Positions 54,744-63,841 of a stretch of DNA of 64,000 bases are shown here, piece after piece. The translations under genes were made by a program, and so were the position numbers. The notes beneath the pieces are model-generated. The model worked only from the letters and a program-made list of their open reading frames with translations. It made no database searches and had not been told where the DNA came from. The stretch comes from Trichobilharzia szidati (Eukaryota; Platyhelminthes; Trematoda; Strigeidida; Schistosomatidae): contig OX235272.1 of assembly GCA_944472155.2 (NCBI GenBank), positions 18,708,354 through 18,772,353 on the forward strand. Reading direction: 5' to 3'. Each line of letters begins with the position of its first letter. The first letter of the stretch is position 1.

Positions 54744-55515
54744 AACTTCCACAGTATTTAAATTCCAAGGGAAAATATACAAACAAACTGAAGGAGTTGC
54801 CATGGGATCACCAATATCCCCAGTTGTAGCAGATATATTCATGGATAAGTGGGGAAGCATAGCGATTGAAATGTTCACCCCCACTCCAAAAGTATGGTGG
54901 AGGTATGCAGATGATGAAACATTCACTGTACTTAGAACACAAGATATAGATAGGTTTTTCGAACACATCAACTCGAAGGTTGAAGCAATTCAATTCACTT
55001 ATGAATTGGAAAATCAGGAAGGGGAGCTCCCAGTGTTAGATTGCAACGTAAAAAGGAAAGAAGATGGGAAGTTAAACACTAGTGTTTACAGGAAACCCAC
55101 ACATTCAAACAAATAGTTAGACTTCCGATCATCCCATCCTATGTCAGTAAAAATAGGATTGGCGAAATGTTTAAATGACAGAGCACAAAAACTAAGTAGT
55201 ACCAAGGAAAATCTAAGACAGGAAGTGATACACATAAGAGAAGCCTTGAAACTTAATAATTACCCTGATAAATTAGTCAGGAAATATGTAAGGAAATGTA
55301 AAAATAAAATAAATAATGATAGTAGCGATAGTGATAATAATAATAATAGTGATGATAATAATAACAATAATATTAATGACGACACCAACAATAAGGAATC
55401 TAAATCATCAGTAGTAATCCCATACAAGGAAGAAACATTGGAAACCCTACACAGAATTCTTAACAAGGCAGGAATAAAAATGGCTTGCATTCAAACCACC
55501 CACAAACTCAATTAG
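54703..55515 (+). pseudogene. PLE-3 reverse transcriptase and linker
   Basis: The first 17 or so codons read through the inverted stub and are not part of the protein. From FQGKIYKQTEGVAMGSP (about residue 21) the RT is authentic. WRYADDETFTVL (about residues 67-78) is the catalytic box with a GAA codon inserted after DD, compared with YVDDTFTVL in the copy at 51.3 kb. A TAG (55114-55116) replaces the Tyr of HSNRYLDF. Then ALKLNNYPDKLVRKYVRK, the Asn/Asp-rich linker (55300-55385) and TTHKLN with TAG. Confidence 0.82.
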
Positions 55516-56137
55516 AAACAAGCTTTGTCGGTTCAAGGATCCTGTGAAACCCTTAAAACAAAACAATTTAGTTTATCTAATACCCTATAATGATTGTCAG
55601 GTCAAAAACACAGGTCAAAGTAGTAGAACAGGGGCATTCAGACCAGCTGAACATGAATACTTAGCAAAATCTAGATTGGTTGATCCAAAAAAGATAAGAA
55701 ATCTAGAGAATAGTTCAGCTATAGCACCACATGCAATTACTCACAACCATACAACACAGGCTGGATGGGATAAGATGACAGATTTACAATCGAATGTAAT
55801 GGTAGGGTGGAGGGAGTGATCGATAAGGGAAGCTTTGTCTGTCGAATCAACTGAAGAGACTACGTGTAATAGGAATGATTCAACACCTGTCCACCCAGAT
55901 ATCTTGAAAATTCTACTACCTCTACGACAAATAGGAGAGAACAATGAAAACTATAAAACTCAAGTTCTGAAGTCGTGTGATTACAATTGATATGATTATG
56001 AACAATCATAAATTTCGTTCGAAACTGTGTCATCCAGTAAATACTAATACTGTTTCACTGTGTGATACATCTAATAAACAAACTAATATGGAATTACTTA
56101 CTACCACAGTGCCCAAGTTTTACACATATATTAAGAA
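54744..56137 (+). mobile_element. PLE-3 copy, RT motif B to 3' end
   Basis: The longest PLE-3 copy. RT motif B (QTEGVAMGSPISPVVADIFM), the catalytic box with an extra codon, the linker, the GIY-YIG domain and the 3' end ACACATATATTAAG at about 56137. Damage: an in-frame TAG at 55114-55116, a +1 offset after THKLN, and a TGA near 55817. Confidence 0.87.
55544..55819 (+). pseudogene. PLE-3 GIY-YIG domain
   Basis: LVYLIPYNDCQVKNTGQSSR (about residues 9-28) is the GIY-YIG core, with YLI for the first strand. The second strand, usually KYIGQTSR, reads KNTGQSSR here, losing Tyr and Ile. HAITHNHTTQAGWDKM follows, with the His-rich segment typical of this lineage. A TGA near 55817 separates it from REALSVESTEE and KILLPLRQIGE, which continue in frame to the KSCDYN stop at about 55989. 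Confidence 0.78.
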
Positions 56138-56182
56138 TTTTCTTCACTGACATTAATATTCTACATTTCAATGGGGATTAAT

Positions 56183-56247
56183 AATAATAATCACTTTATT
56201 GTGAAAAGTGCATTCGTGAAGAGTACAGAATCCCCAGCATGTTCTAT
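56183..56247 (-). mobile_element. CR1-like 3' tail scrap
   Basis: (AAT)n, then TCACTTTATTGTGAAAAGTG and CAGAATCCCCAGCATG, is the CR1-B tail layout (ATT repeat, AATAAAG-type, CTGAGAATTCC-type) with different sequence. It is a related family or an old copy. Confidence 0.5.
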
Positions 56248-56251
56248 TAAA

Positions 56252-57050
56252 AATAAGGGGAAGACTCTAGATGATTTGGACTCTGCGGGTGGTTTATGTT
56301 TAATGTAACACGGACTCGAAGAGCTACAGGCGAAAATCAACAATTTGGCAGAAAAGACTGGCAGCAAAGACAGGACTTCAGATGAGAGCATAGAGAAGGA
56401 GGTAATGAAAATAACAAACTAACAAACCACAACAATGATCAATCAATATCAACGTGACAAAAATCTGAAAGACTTCAATTCCTTCATTTATTTAAGAAGA
56501 ATCGTTCCAACTACAGGTGACTGACAAGGGTAAGGATGTTTAAACCAGAAATGGAAAGGCAGTGCAGACCTCCATCACTTTAAGTTCAGTTTGAAAATCT
56601 CCTGCAAAAAGTACAAAGGACAAAATTCAGATTTTCAACAAAAAGTGTTAAATCACTTCTTCTATATATAGGGCAGAAACTTGGCCCTCACGTCACGAAA
56701 ATCGGCTTCCAATCGGCTGAGGAAGAATTCATCAACAGATTTCTTCTCTGACTGCATATTGAAGATCAAATGGTCAGAAAGAATTAGCCATAAAGAATTC
56801 TGAAACTGAACCAATCAAGAGCCTCCTAACCAGCAAATATTCCAAAGAAAGTGATAATGGCTGAGACATCCACTGACGAGGCCATCAAGTGAAGTCATCA
56901 CGCACCAGGCCATCATTTGAGTGGAACCTGAATGGGAAAGGATGAGTTGGAGATAAAAGAAATCTGGCGGGGAGGATATTAGCGACTATGTATGGGCAGT
57001 CGTGGGGGCAGGTAAAGAGGACTGAAGGGAACAGGACTGGCCTATTGTAT
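56252..57050 (+). mobile_element. RTE-A3 copy, motif C to near 3' end
   Basis: TLDDLDSAGGLCLM is motif C with DD lost, followed by EELQAKINNLAEKT, an eroded Gln-region, KIQIFNKKC-type and YRAETWPS (family YGSETW). Then come LLTSKYSKESDNG-type and C-terminal blocks to about 57050. It ends without the usual tail. Confidence 0.7.
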
Positions 57051-57061
57051 GATAAAATTAG

Positions 57062-57108
57062 TGAATATATAATTGTAGAGTTTGAAGAAGAATTTATTGA
57101 AAACAATT
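57062..57108 (+). mobile_element. PLE-1c-like terminus, degenerate
   Basis: TATAATTGTAGAGTTTGAAG, AAGAATTTATTGAAAAC aligns with the PLE-1c terminus (AATTGTAGAACCTGATGATG, AATTTATCGAAAAG). The hammerhead boxes are mutated (TTGAAGA, TGAAAA). Confidence 0.45.
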
Positions 57109-57769
57109 TTTCTCCATAATTATTCCTTTTCTGAATAAGTGTATTTAATGGAATTACATAGTGCGGTGTTTGGTACTAACTGGCATCTATAGTTGGTATG
57201 TTGTATGTGATGTTTTCTGCATCTTGAGCAGCAGCAGAGGGATAGATTAGGTTGTGATGAAAAGAAATAATGAAAAATACTTGTGAAACAATACAAAAAG
57301 TATGAAAGGGAGACAGAAGAATAAAGCATAACATGAAAAAACTTTAACAAACTGAAAATTCAGCGTAAGATAACAGGATCACTAAGCGAGGAAAGATGTA
57401 GATTTGAGTTTTTCAGGGGGTTGCAGATACAGATTTGACCCGTTAGTTAGATGCACCTGCCTCCCCAGCAAACAATGGTGTCCGCTCCTTCTTCTAGAAT
57501 CTATCTATTCCACCAACCATCCTTCTAAACACCAAAGTGCCATCCATTAAGTTGACGATGAGGCCAGTTATCTTCAAACTTCTTTGGAACTTCCGAACTA
57601 GCAGCTCACATGTGATTAACAGCCAAACGTTTCCGTCACAGTAGTCAAGTATTTCTCAGGAGGGATTTGATTTATCCCAAGTTTCACCAGAGCAATCTGA
57701 CATCAGTTTGGAAATCATTGAAAACCACAGCCTACTGGACAGCTGTTTTGCACTCCTTGTTTGGAACTG
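57109..57769. other. unassigned spacer
   Basis: No element or gene recognised. Slightly higher GC at 57400-57600 without an open frame. Confidence 0.4.
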
Positions 57770-57783
57770 ATTGACAGACATTT

Positions 57784-58677
57784 AACTGTTGCTATCCAGC
57801 AATAAAATTCACTCTTGAAATGGAAAACGAGTCAAAAATTCCGTTTCTTGATATGGAACTAACAAGAAGAACTGATGAGAGCCTAAGAAGATCGATCCAT
57901 AGAAAACCTACTTGGAATGGTCAACTAACAAGCTTCTAAAGCTGGGTACCCATTCAACAAAAGCGAAATTTAATTAAATCACTTACCACCCGCATTCGAT
58001 GCATCTGCAGTCCTGACGTTCTGGAAACAGAATTAGATATTCTAAGAGAAACTTTCATCCAAAATGGATACCCAATAAGATTCATCGACAAAAATATCAA
58101 ACCAAGAATTCGGAGAAACGAAACTTTACTTGCGCCAAAAAAGAAACTCTACATGAACCTGGATTTCAAGGGAGATTTAGCAAGCGATATTCTCAAGAGA
58201 AGGATCACATCATCTCTGAGAAGAACATTCTTTGCAGCAACGCTAAGAATAGTGTTCTCCAGTCGCCCACTGATCTGCAGAAGCCTCGTGGACAAGATCC
58301 CGCATCTGACCACTTCTATGTGCATATATCAATTCACCTGCTGCTGTGGAGCCAGGTACATCGGTCGTTCGACGCGCACCCTGTCCAAGAGGATTCAAGA
58401 ACACTATCAAGAATGGTTGCGAAAAGCCAATAGTGGTGCAATAAGGAGTGTGATAATTGAACACCTGGTTAACACTGATCATTCCATTTCAACAAACGCC
58501 TCCTTCAAAGTAATCTACAGAGTCAAGAACAACCTATCAAAGGCAATATGGTTTCGCCTTCTTTGTATCGCTGAAGCTCTGGCCATTCACATAGAAAAAC
58601 CGGAGCTGTGCATACAAAAAAGAGGATTACTCAACCACTTCTACTGTCTTGGTAACAACTTTTTTGATTTGATTTGA
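57784..58677 (+). pseudogene. PLE-1b RT tail, linker and GIY-YIG domain
   Basis: In one frame: IPFLDMELTRRTDESLRRS, HRKPTWNGQL, a TAA at 57937-57939 (after LTSF), SWVPIQQKRNLIKSLTTRI, and RETFIQNGYPIRFIDKNIK. Then KKLYMNLDFKGDLASDILKR, the GIY-YIG core CCCGARYIGRSTRTLSKR with an intact YIG, and IEHLVNTDHS. Near the end a one-base gain turns KKRI(I/T)QPLLL into KRGLLNHFYCLG, so the last residues are altered. The segment before 58153 is part of the same frame. Confidence 0.82.
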
Positions 58678-59045
58678 TTTTTTTGATTTTGATGACTTAA
58701 TTTTGTTTCTTCGCCTGTTCTTTAATTGCTTATAATTCTTGTATTCATTTAGAACTCTTACGTAATTTCGTATTATCTACTTTGTTCCTGTGTGCATCCT
58801 GAGTAAACCTCACTCATCAAACTATTCATATTATTACACAACTTCTTTTGCCAACTGTTTGTGACAACTCATCACCTTTGTTACTACCCTAATTTCATTA
58901 ACACCTAATTTTCTTGACTGATTTTGTATTACGTAACTCCAATTACCAATCTTCACCTGTTTAGTTAAAATAACCATAACCAATTGTATTTATATTTGAC
59001 AAACTTAATGTACACATACCCACAAAATAAAACATATATATTTAC

Positions 59046-59100
59046 GATTGTACACCTAAGAAAGTGAATTCGTCGCCGAAAAGAGACTCTTCACTGAACT
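59046..59100 (+). ncRNA. PLE-1b terminal hammerhead-like fold (decayed stem I)
   Basis: GCC-GAAA with an AAGA-GAC-TCTT hairpin then C, as at 11.07 and 36.11 kb. The outer stem is broken here (CACC against ACTG). Confidence 0.33.
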
Positions 59101-59129
59101 ACATGTTTGTTTTCATTAATGATTTACAG

Positions 59130-59358
59130 TACGCATCCACCTTCTGGTTACAAGCCAATCTCGTAGACCATTCAGCCGACCTAGTGACCCTTGAATTCCA
59201 CCTTCTACCTATTCGTGATTTAACACCACCACCAGCCAATGCCATGGCCGTCGTTTCGAACACTGATGGTGGGTGTATCCCGATGAAGAGTCGCAAGCTG
59301 GAAGGACGAAACAGCTGTCTAGTAAGTACTCCCTGGTTTTCAATGATTATCAAACTGC
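59130..59358. mobile_element. rearranged hammerhead SINE
   Basis: The tRNA-like block at about 59140-59205 is in minus orientation (TTCTGGTTACAAGCC, TCGTAGACCATTCAGCC). The hammerhead part at 59264-59320 (CCGATGAAGAGTC ... GGACGAAACAGCTGTC) is in plus orientation. The copy is therefore internally inverted or a fusion of two. Confidence 0.55.
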
Positions 59359-59572
59359 ATGGAGGATTTCATCATGAGCTGACATCAGTTAGAGAACCAC
59401 CGGAAAACCAACTGGGAGTACTAGACAGCTGTTTCGTCCTAATTTGGGACTCTTCACCAGTGCTTCAGTAGCACTGATGAAGAGTCCCAAACTAGGACGA
59501 AACAGTCGTCCAGTACTCCCAGGTTTTCCAGTTGTTCTCTAACTGATGTCAGCTCATGATGAAATCCTCCAT
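59359..59572. repeat. near-perfect palindrome of two hammerhead SINE 3' ends
   Basis: Left arm 59359-59464 and right arm 59470-59572 are inverted copies with a 5-nt centre (TCAGT). Both begin/end at ATGGAGGATTTCATCATGAG or its complement and carry the hammerhead core facing outward from the centre. Only a handful of mismatches or gaps in about 104 bp were seen by eye. Confidence 0.9.
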
Positions 59573-59615
59573 GAAATCAAACAAAATCCCTACAAAACCA
59601 ATACTTGATTCTCAA
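59470..59615 (+). mobile_element. hammerhead SINE 3' end (right arm)
   Basis: CACTGATGAAGAGTCCC-AAACTA-GGACGAAACAG is the cleanest S-alpha-type core here: box 1, stem II GTCC/GGAC and box 2 are all intact, with the AGA insertion. The family 3' end follows to AAAACCAATACTTG at 59611. Confidence 0.65.
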
Positions 59616-60527
59616 ACTGATATCAATCTGTGGTCAAATTAGTCAAACAGTCTTATCAGATATGTGCTTTAATATCAGTAAAAAGTTTGAGCATTGTGGA
59701 TTAGATCAAATAAAGTATAATTATATTTTAATAGTTTACACACAATGATGATATGTGCTTATTCTGTGCTTACAAATAAAAGTTACTACTAGTAGGTGTT
59801 TATTTTTCGTTATGAATTTCTAAAATTCAATTAATCATACCAAAAAGAGAAACTCCTTACACTTGAAAGAAGATGTAGAAAGGTAAAGACCGACCAAGCG
59901 ATTATTCTAGTAGAGGGAAAGAATTGGTCTTCCCTTTAGGAGAAAAAGAAATTTTTTATCAATTTATTTTGCTTTAATTTTCTTTTCATTACATGAAGTA
60001 TTTCGCCTTACATTACCCTCTATGTAACGAAAATGAATAACAACCTGGAGAAGGGGTAAAGTAGAGAAGAAAAGGCGGAGAAGAGAGGGGAAAAACAAAT
60101 TCATAAATGGTCTCCTCCTTTTAAGTATACTAACCTAAGAGTTGAATTGTTTGTTGGTGGGCTTGTTGTTGTTGTTGTTGTTTTCTATTTCTTCACAAAC
60201 TCTTCTTTCAATTAACTGAACTTCTTTAATACTGTTTTCTTTCCTGCGACTCCCGACCCACCCTCTTTTTTCTTTGTATTTTCAGTTTTTTTTTCATATG
60301 ACCTTAACAAACACGAAGAAGAAAATAAAAGAATATAAAAACAAGCCACCTACTGTGTGGCTGTTTTTTTTTGATGACCTTTTGATTAACCTGAAGAACC
60401 ACTTGAACAAAACAAAATTAAAATATAGTCAGTGGTCACTTCTAAGGAAACATTTTTTATTTCTTTTTGAAAACTGTGTTTATTTCTTTTAAGTCAAGGT
60501 AGAGAATCATTAAAAAAACAGTCTGGC
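59616..60527. other. unassigned spacer with T-rich and (GTT)n tracts
   Basis: (GTT)6 at about 60163-60182. The 72-codon frame at 60274-60492 is Lys/Phe-rich and looks like chance in AT-rich DNA. Confidence 0.4.
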
Positions 60528-60720
60528 ATCGGACTACGGTGTTTCGTCCTAGTCTGGTACTCTTCATTGGTGAGTGAGCACCGATGAACCTATTATGAAG
60601 GGAACTTAGAGTCCTCAGGCAAATGAGTCGGTTGAAATCCAAGTCTGATTCTATGAATTCTACATCAACTCGACTCTGAGTAAGGTCACCGCTGTATACT
60701 TCCGAGGAGTTTTGAAGCAG
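60528..60720 (-). mobile_element. hammerhead SINE, degenerate
   Basis: The minus strand carries CCAATGAAGAGTACCAGACT, then AGGACGAAACACCGTAG: box 1 mutated to CAATGA, stem II weakened, GAAA kept. A tRNA-like remnant may lie at 60610-60680. Confidence 0.5.
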
Positions 60721-60831
60721 AACTAACTAATTTCTATTGATTTGATAACTGATTTTGGCTTGTGACGATATCTACTTTAAAACCTTTCAAATCCCCAAAA
60801 GAGCGCCACCTGAAAATGATGTAAACAAAAC

Positions 60832-60950
60832 ACGTAGTTCAGTGAAGAGTCTTTTTTCAGCGGCGAATTCATTTTCTTAGCTGTATAATTGCAAATATAT
60901 GTTTTATTTTTTTTTTGTGTGTGTACATCAAGTTTTCAAGTATTGGTTCT
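60832..60950 (-). mobile_element. PLE-1b 3' terminus, part 1 of an interrupted copy
   Basis: Complement of GTACACACAC...TATATTTGCAATTATACAGC, then TAAGAAAATGAATTCGCCG and CTCTTCACTGAACTACGTG. The element continues at 61545 after a SINE. Confidence 0.75.
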
Positions 60951-61345
60951 GTAGGGATTTTGTTTGATTGGTTGGAGGATTTCATCATGAGCTGACATCA
61001 GTTAGAGAACCACTGGAAAACCTGGGAGTACTGGACAGCTGTTTCGTCCTAGTTTAGGACTCTTCAGCATTACGCACCCATTGGGGTTCGAACCCACGAT
61101 CTTCTGGTTACAAGGCGGATTCGTAGACCATTTAGCCACTAGGACCCGATCCAATGGTCCTTGAATTCTAACTTCTGCCAATTCACGACATAGCGCGACC
61201 ATTTCGCAATGTCTCCTTCGATGAGTTACTGCCTCATCTTCAACCTGCTGTACCCTACTGGTCACGGCTAGTCGCTAGTGAGCATCAGATTAATTTTCAA
61301 GTATTGGTTTTGTAGGCACTTTTATTTGATTGCATGGAGGATTTC
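60951..61345 (-). mobile_element. hammerhead SINE with tRNA block, tandem junction at its 5' side
   Basis: The minus strand has the tRNA-like block at 61078-61145 (GTGGCTAAATGGTCTACGAA, then GTGGGTTCGAACCCC; anticodon-loop-like CTTGTAA, close to tRNA-Thr(UGU) in layout), a hammerhead with GCTGAAGAGTCC ... GGACGAAACAG (box 1 shortened), and the 3' end. Its 5' side (61290-61345) joins a second SINE 3' end, AAAACCAATACTTGAAAATT, as in a tandem dimer. It is inserted in a PLE-1b UTR. Confidence 0.72.
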
Positions 61346-61544
61346 ATCGCACACGGACTTGTCATAGGAATATATATGAAATTAACAAAGAGGTAAGAGG
61401 TGAGAAAATAGACTTAGGTCAAGTTTAAAGGACATATTCAAGGTCAAAATAACAATGAAGACTACTAAACCAAATAACAGAGGTAATAGTACATCTGCTA
61501 TGGTATCAAAACAAAATTTACCAAGGAAGGTTTAATGTGATGAC

Positions 61545-61767
61545 GAGTTGTCTTTGAACGCATAAAGGTGGTTTACGGTTATTTTAACTAAACAGGTGAA
61601 GATTGGTAATTGGAGTTACGTAATACAAAATCAGTCAAGAAAAATAAGTGTTAATGAAATTAGGGTAGTAACAAACAGTTGTCAAAGAAAGTTATGTAAT
61701 AAAATGAATAGTTGGTGAGTGAGTTTTACTCAGGATACATATAGGAACAAAGTAGATAATGCGAAAT
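61545..61767 (-). mobile_element. PLE-1b 3' UTR, part 2
   Basis: Complement of the 58.79-59.0 kb UTR: AACAGGTGAAGATTGGTAAT, then GTTACGTAATACAAAATCAG, then ACTCAGGATACATATAGG. 61346-61544 between this and the SINE is unassigned. Confidence 0.78.
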
Positions 61768-61941
61768 TTATTTTATTTATTTTGATTACAGCTTGATTCC
61801 ACACCGTACTTTTAGTACAAGTATGGAATTTTCAGCATGGATATCGGTAGCCCAAATTTTGCAGGCCGACCATAGATATCGGGTGCGCGTCGGCAGGGGA
61901 TCGAACCCCGGACCATATGCATGGTTGGCGAGAGTCCTAAC
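61768..61941 (-). mobile_element. tRNA-Gly SINE with CR1-like 3' tail
   Basis: The minus strand starts at the tRNA-Gly-like head (TTAGGACTCTCGCCAACC, then GTCCGGGGTTCGATCCCC, about 61941-61892). A short body (CCGATATCTATGGTCGGCC) follows, and the tail is GCTGAAAATTCCATACTTGT, ACTAAAAGTACGGTGTGGAA, TCAAGC then AT-rich. The tail aligns with the CR1-B 3' end (GCTGAAAATTCC ... AGTACTG ... TGGAATAAAGC). It is inserted in the PLE-1b UTR with about 5-6 bp (AAATT) repeated at both sides. Confidence 0.72.
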
Positions 61942-62025
61942 AAATTATGTAAGAGTTCTAAATGAATACAAGAATTATAAGCAATTAAAGATCAGGTAAA
62001 GAAACAAAATTAAGTCATCAACCTG
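61942..62025 (-). mobile_element. PLE-1b 3' UTR, part 3
   Basis: AAATTATGTAAGAGTTCTAA, ATGAATACAAGAATTATAAG and CAATTAAAGATCAGG match, inverted, the UTR right after the PLE-1b stop at 58.69-58.77 kb. Confidence 0.76.
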
Positions 62026-63202
62026 AAAATAAGTCAATACCATTTGAAGATGACACCATTACTAACAATAAGCGTATTTAATGGAAAAGCTAGTAGAATA
62101 TAAAAAGCGTCACTGTGACATTTTCGACTGACATGAATTAGTTAGTACAAAATTGGTAACGTCTCCTTCAACATCTCCTGTCTGCCTGTTGGGTTGTCGA
62201 ACTTTGAACCCATTCCTCTCGATGACCTTTCCCACACGAACTGTTGTGTAGGTATCTTGACCACACAATGAGGTCCACAAGACGACCATATTTGTTCTCT
62301 CCCCCTACACACACTATTTCCTAATCACTATTAACCAAATAACATAGCATAAACCTTCAGAGATCGTTGAAGAGTCTTCATTAGAAGTCACATTATGAAC
62401 AGAGATCGAGCCATTCGGTCCATTGAAAATACAAGATAACTTAAATAAAGTTATCCCTGATTCTTTGAATCCTGTAAGCTTCCGTGTTATGACCACCGTG
62501 TTAGTTATTTAAGAGATTTTATTTTTCAGCTTGTAATGAATCTCCATATTGTTTTTTTTTCTCTTTTTTGATAACTATTATTCTTTTTTATTATTCGGTT
62601 AATTTAGAACGGAATGTACTTTATAAGGAAACAAACAAACTGTGACCTTTTTGTGTGTTGTTTTTGTAATTGTTGATGTGTTTACTTACAGGTTTTGTAT
62701 ACGTAAATATCTTTTATGAATCATCTGAAATAACCTTCTTCACCTTTCAACTACATGTGTAGGTGTACTGTTTTGTTAAGTGTTGCTTTTCTTATACACT
62801 ATAGAAACATCTTGTCAATGCTGTTTTACCTTATATGAATAACATAACATTGTGTATCAGTAAACATTTCTATCTATGACGCATAAGATTACAAGATAAG
62901 ATAAGATGCCTACTGTTTTATCTATTGAAGCAGATGTTACTAGCTTGCTTTAGCAGTTGACCTTTAGTTAATAAGTTTCAGATTCGCATCCTTTTCCATC
63001 TATATAACTCTGAACGACTGGGTAGTAGTATCATCATCAAGCCTAACCTGTCATATGCTTTGATGGTGTTCTTGTGAATTTTGTTGCCGGATCCGCCAAG
63101 GGCGATGGGATAGTACGCCACGTGATGGTTGTGTGCAAGGTTTGAAGGAGACTGACTGTGTGTTATATGAATGCACCTCACCTTGACAATGTTTAGTGTG
63201 TC
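62026..63202. other. unassigned region
   Basis: No recognised element. A 90-codon minus frame at 63250-62978 includes HNHHVAYYPIALGGSGNKIH, which I cannot place. 62150-62320 has a GC-richer stretch without an open frame of note. Confidence 0.35.
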
Positions 63203-63360
63203 AGTGGCACAGAGGTAGAATGCACTCCAACCAGGCATGTGGTGAAGCACTCCTTTACCTTGCTAAGCCAGTAGTAAGACTGGTAAAGAGGGAAGGTTAG
63301 GCATGAGGCTAACAACTCCATCCTATATAAACAATCATCACTGCTACAGAAACTTCAAGC
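63203..63360 (+). mobile_element. tRNA-Gly SINE, head with deletion, tail missing
   Basis: AGTGGCACAGAGGTAGAATG, then CCAACCAGGCATGTGGT joins directly to the body (AAGCACTCCTTTACC), so the T-arm/B box is deleted. The body runs GTAGTAAGACTGGTAAAGAG, GGCATGAGGCTAAC and ACTTCAAGCCTCGACTGG. It then changes into PLE-2 sequence at about 63362. Confidence 0.65.
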
Positions 63361-63362
63361 CT

Positions 63363-63512
63363 CGACTGGGACAACGTTTAAATATTAGACAGAGGAAACA
63401 ACAAGAATGCTAGAGAATTTTTAGAAGCTTGGCATTCCAGTGAATCTCCAATCAATAGACACATCGAGATCGACAAAATTTATCAACCAATAAGAAAGAA
63501 ACCTCACACACA
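63363..63512 (+). pseudogene. PLE-2 GIY-YIG C-terminal scrap
   Basis: LDWDNV, TAA, ILDRGNNKNAREFLEAWHSS, then NRHIEIDKIYQPIRK matches FDWDNVKILDRGNTKSAVREFLEAW of the 11.6-kb PLE-2 copy. The Lys codon after DNV is a stop. Truncated at both ends. Confidence 0.72.
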
Positions 63513-63747
63513 AAGGGTCAAAGTCTAAGTCTAAGAAACAATCAGTTCCAATACAAGTAGCCTGGAAGGTGTGAAAACATACAAAAACAACCAATCACGT
63601 CCATGGTCACCGACGAGGAGAGATGATTGATAAATTCGTGGGGAAATCTAAAAGCTCACTTCCACAAATTGAAGTAGGTGCTTTGGAATAGAAATCATAT
63701 CCTGACTGTGTACACAACTTACCTTGATGTAAGTCTGTTTTGTGTAG
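63513..63747. other. unassigned spacer
   Basis: Probably old PLE-2 flank or intron. Nothing specific seen. Confidence 0.35.
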
Positions 63748-63841
63748 AAAAACCTTTAACTGGTTCAATGTTTAAGGAGCTTGAAAAAGTAGAAGCTGAA
63801 GAATTTAAATCAAGTCATCATCATTTTTTAAAGACTCACCA
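63748..63841 (+). CDS. possible second host exon
   Basis: 94 bp between a fair 3' splice site (GTCTGTTTTGTGTAG) and a 5' splice site (GTAAGA at 63842). One frame is open through all 30 complete codons: KPLTGSMFKELEKVEAEEFK, then SSHHHFLKTH, entering with two bases of a split codon. The peptide is charged and helix-like and belongs to no repeat family seen here. Its phase does not fit directly onto the candidate exon at 36.24 kb, so other exons would have to intervene if both belong to one gene. I do not recognise the protein. Confidence 0.3.

Larger units (their letters stand above)
57770..59118 (+). mobile_element. PLE-1b copy: RT tail, GIY-YIG and full 3' end
   Basis: Starts just downstream of the RT catalytic box (CCYPAIKFTLEMENE), includes the linker, the GIY-YIG domain, an approximately 400-bp UTR and the terminus at 59046-59100. 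It is the parent-like sequence for the solo 3' end at 10.58-11.12 kb. Confidence 0.87.

Noticed and set aside
61078..61145. Functional tRNA-Thr-like gene on the minus strand
   Set aside because: It is the promoter block of the hammerhead SINE and lacks a proper acceptor stem and CCA-proximal end.
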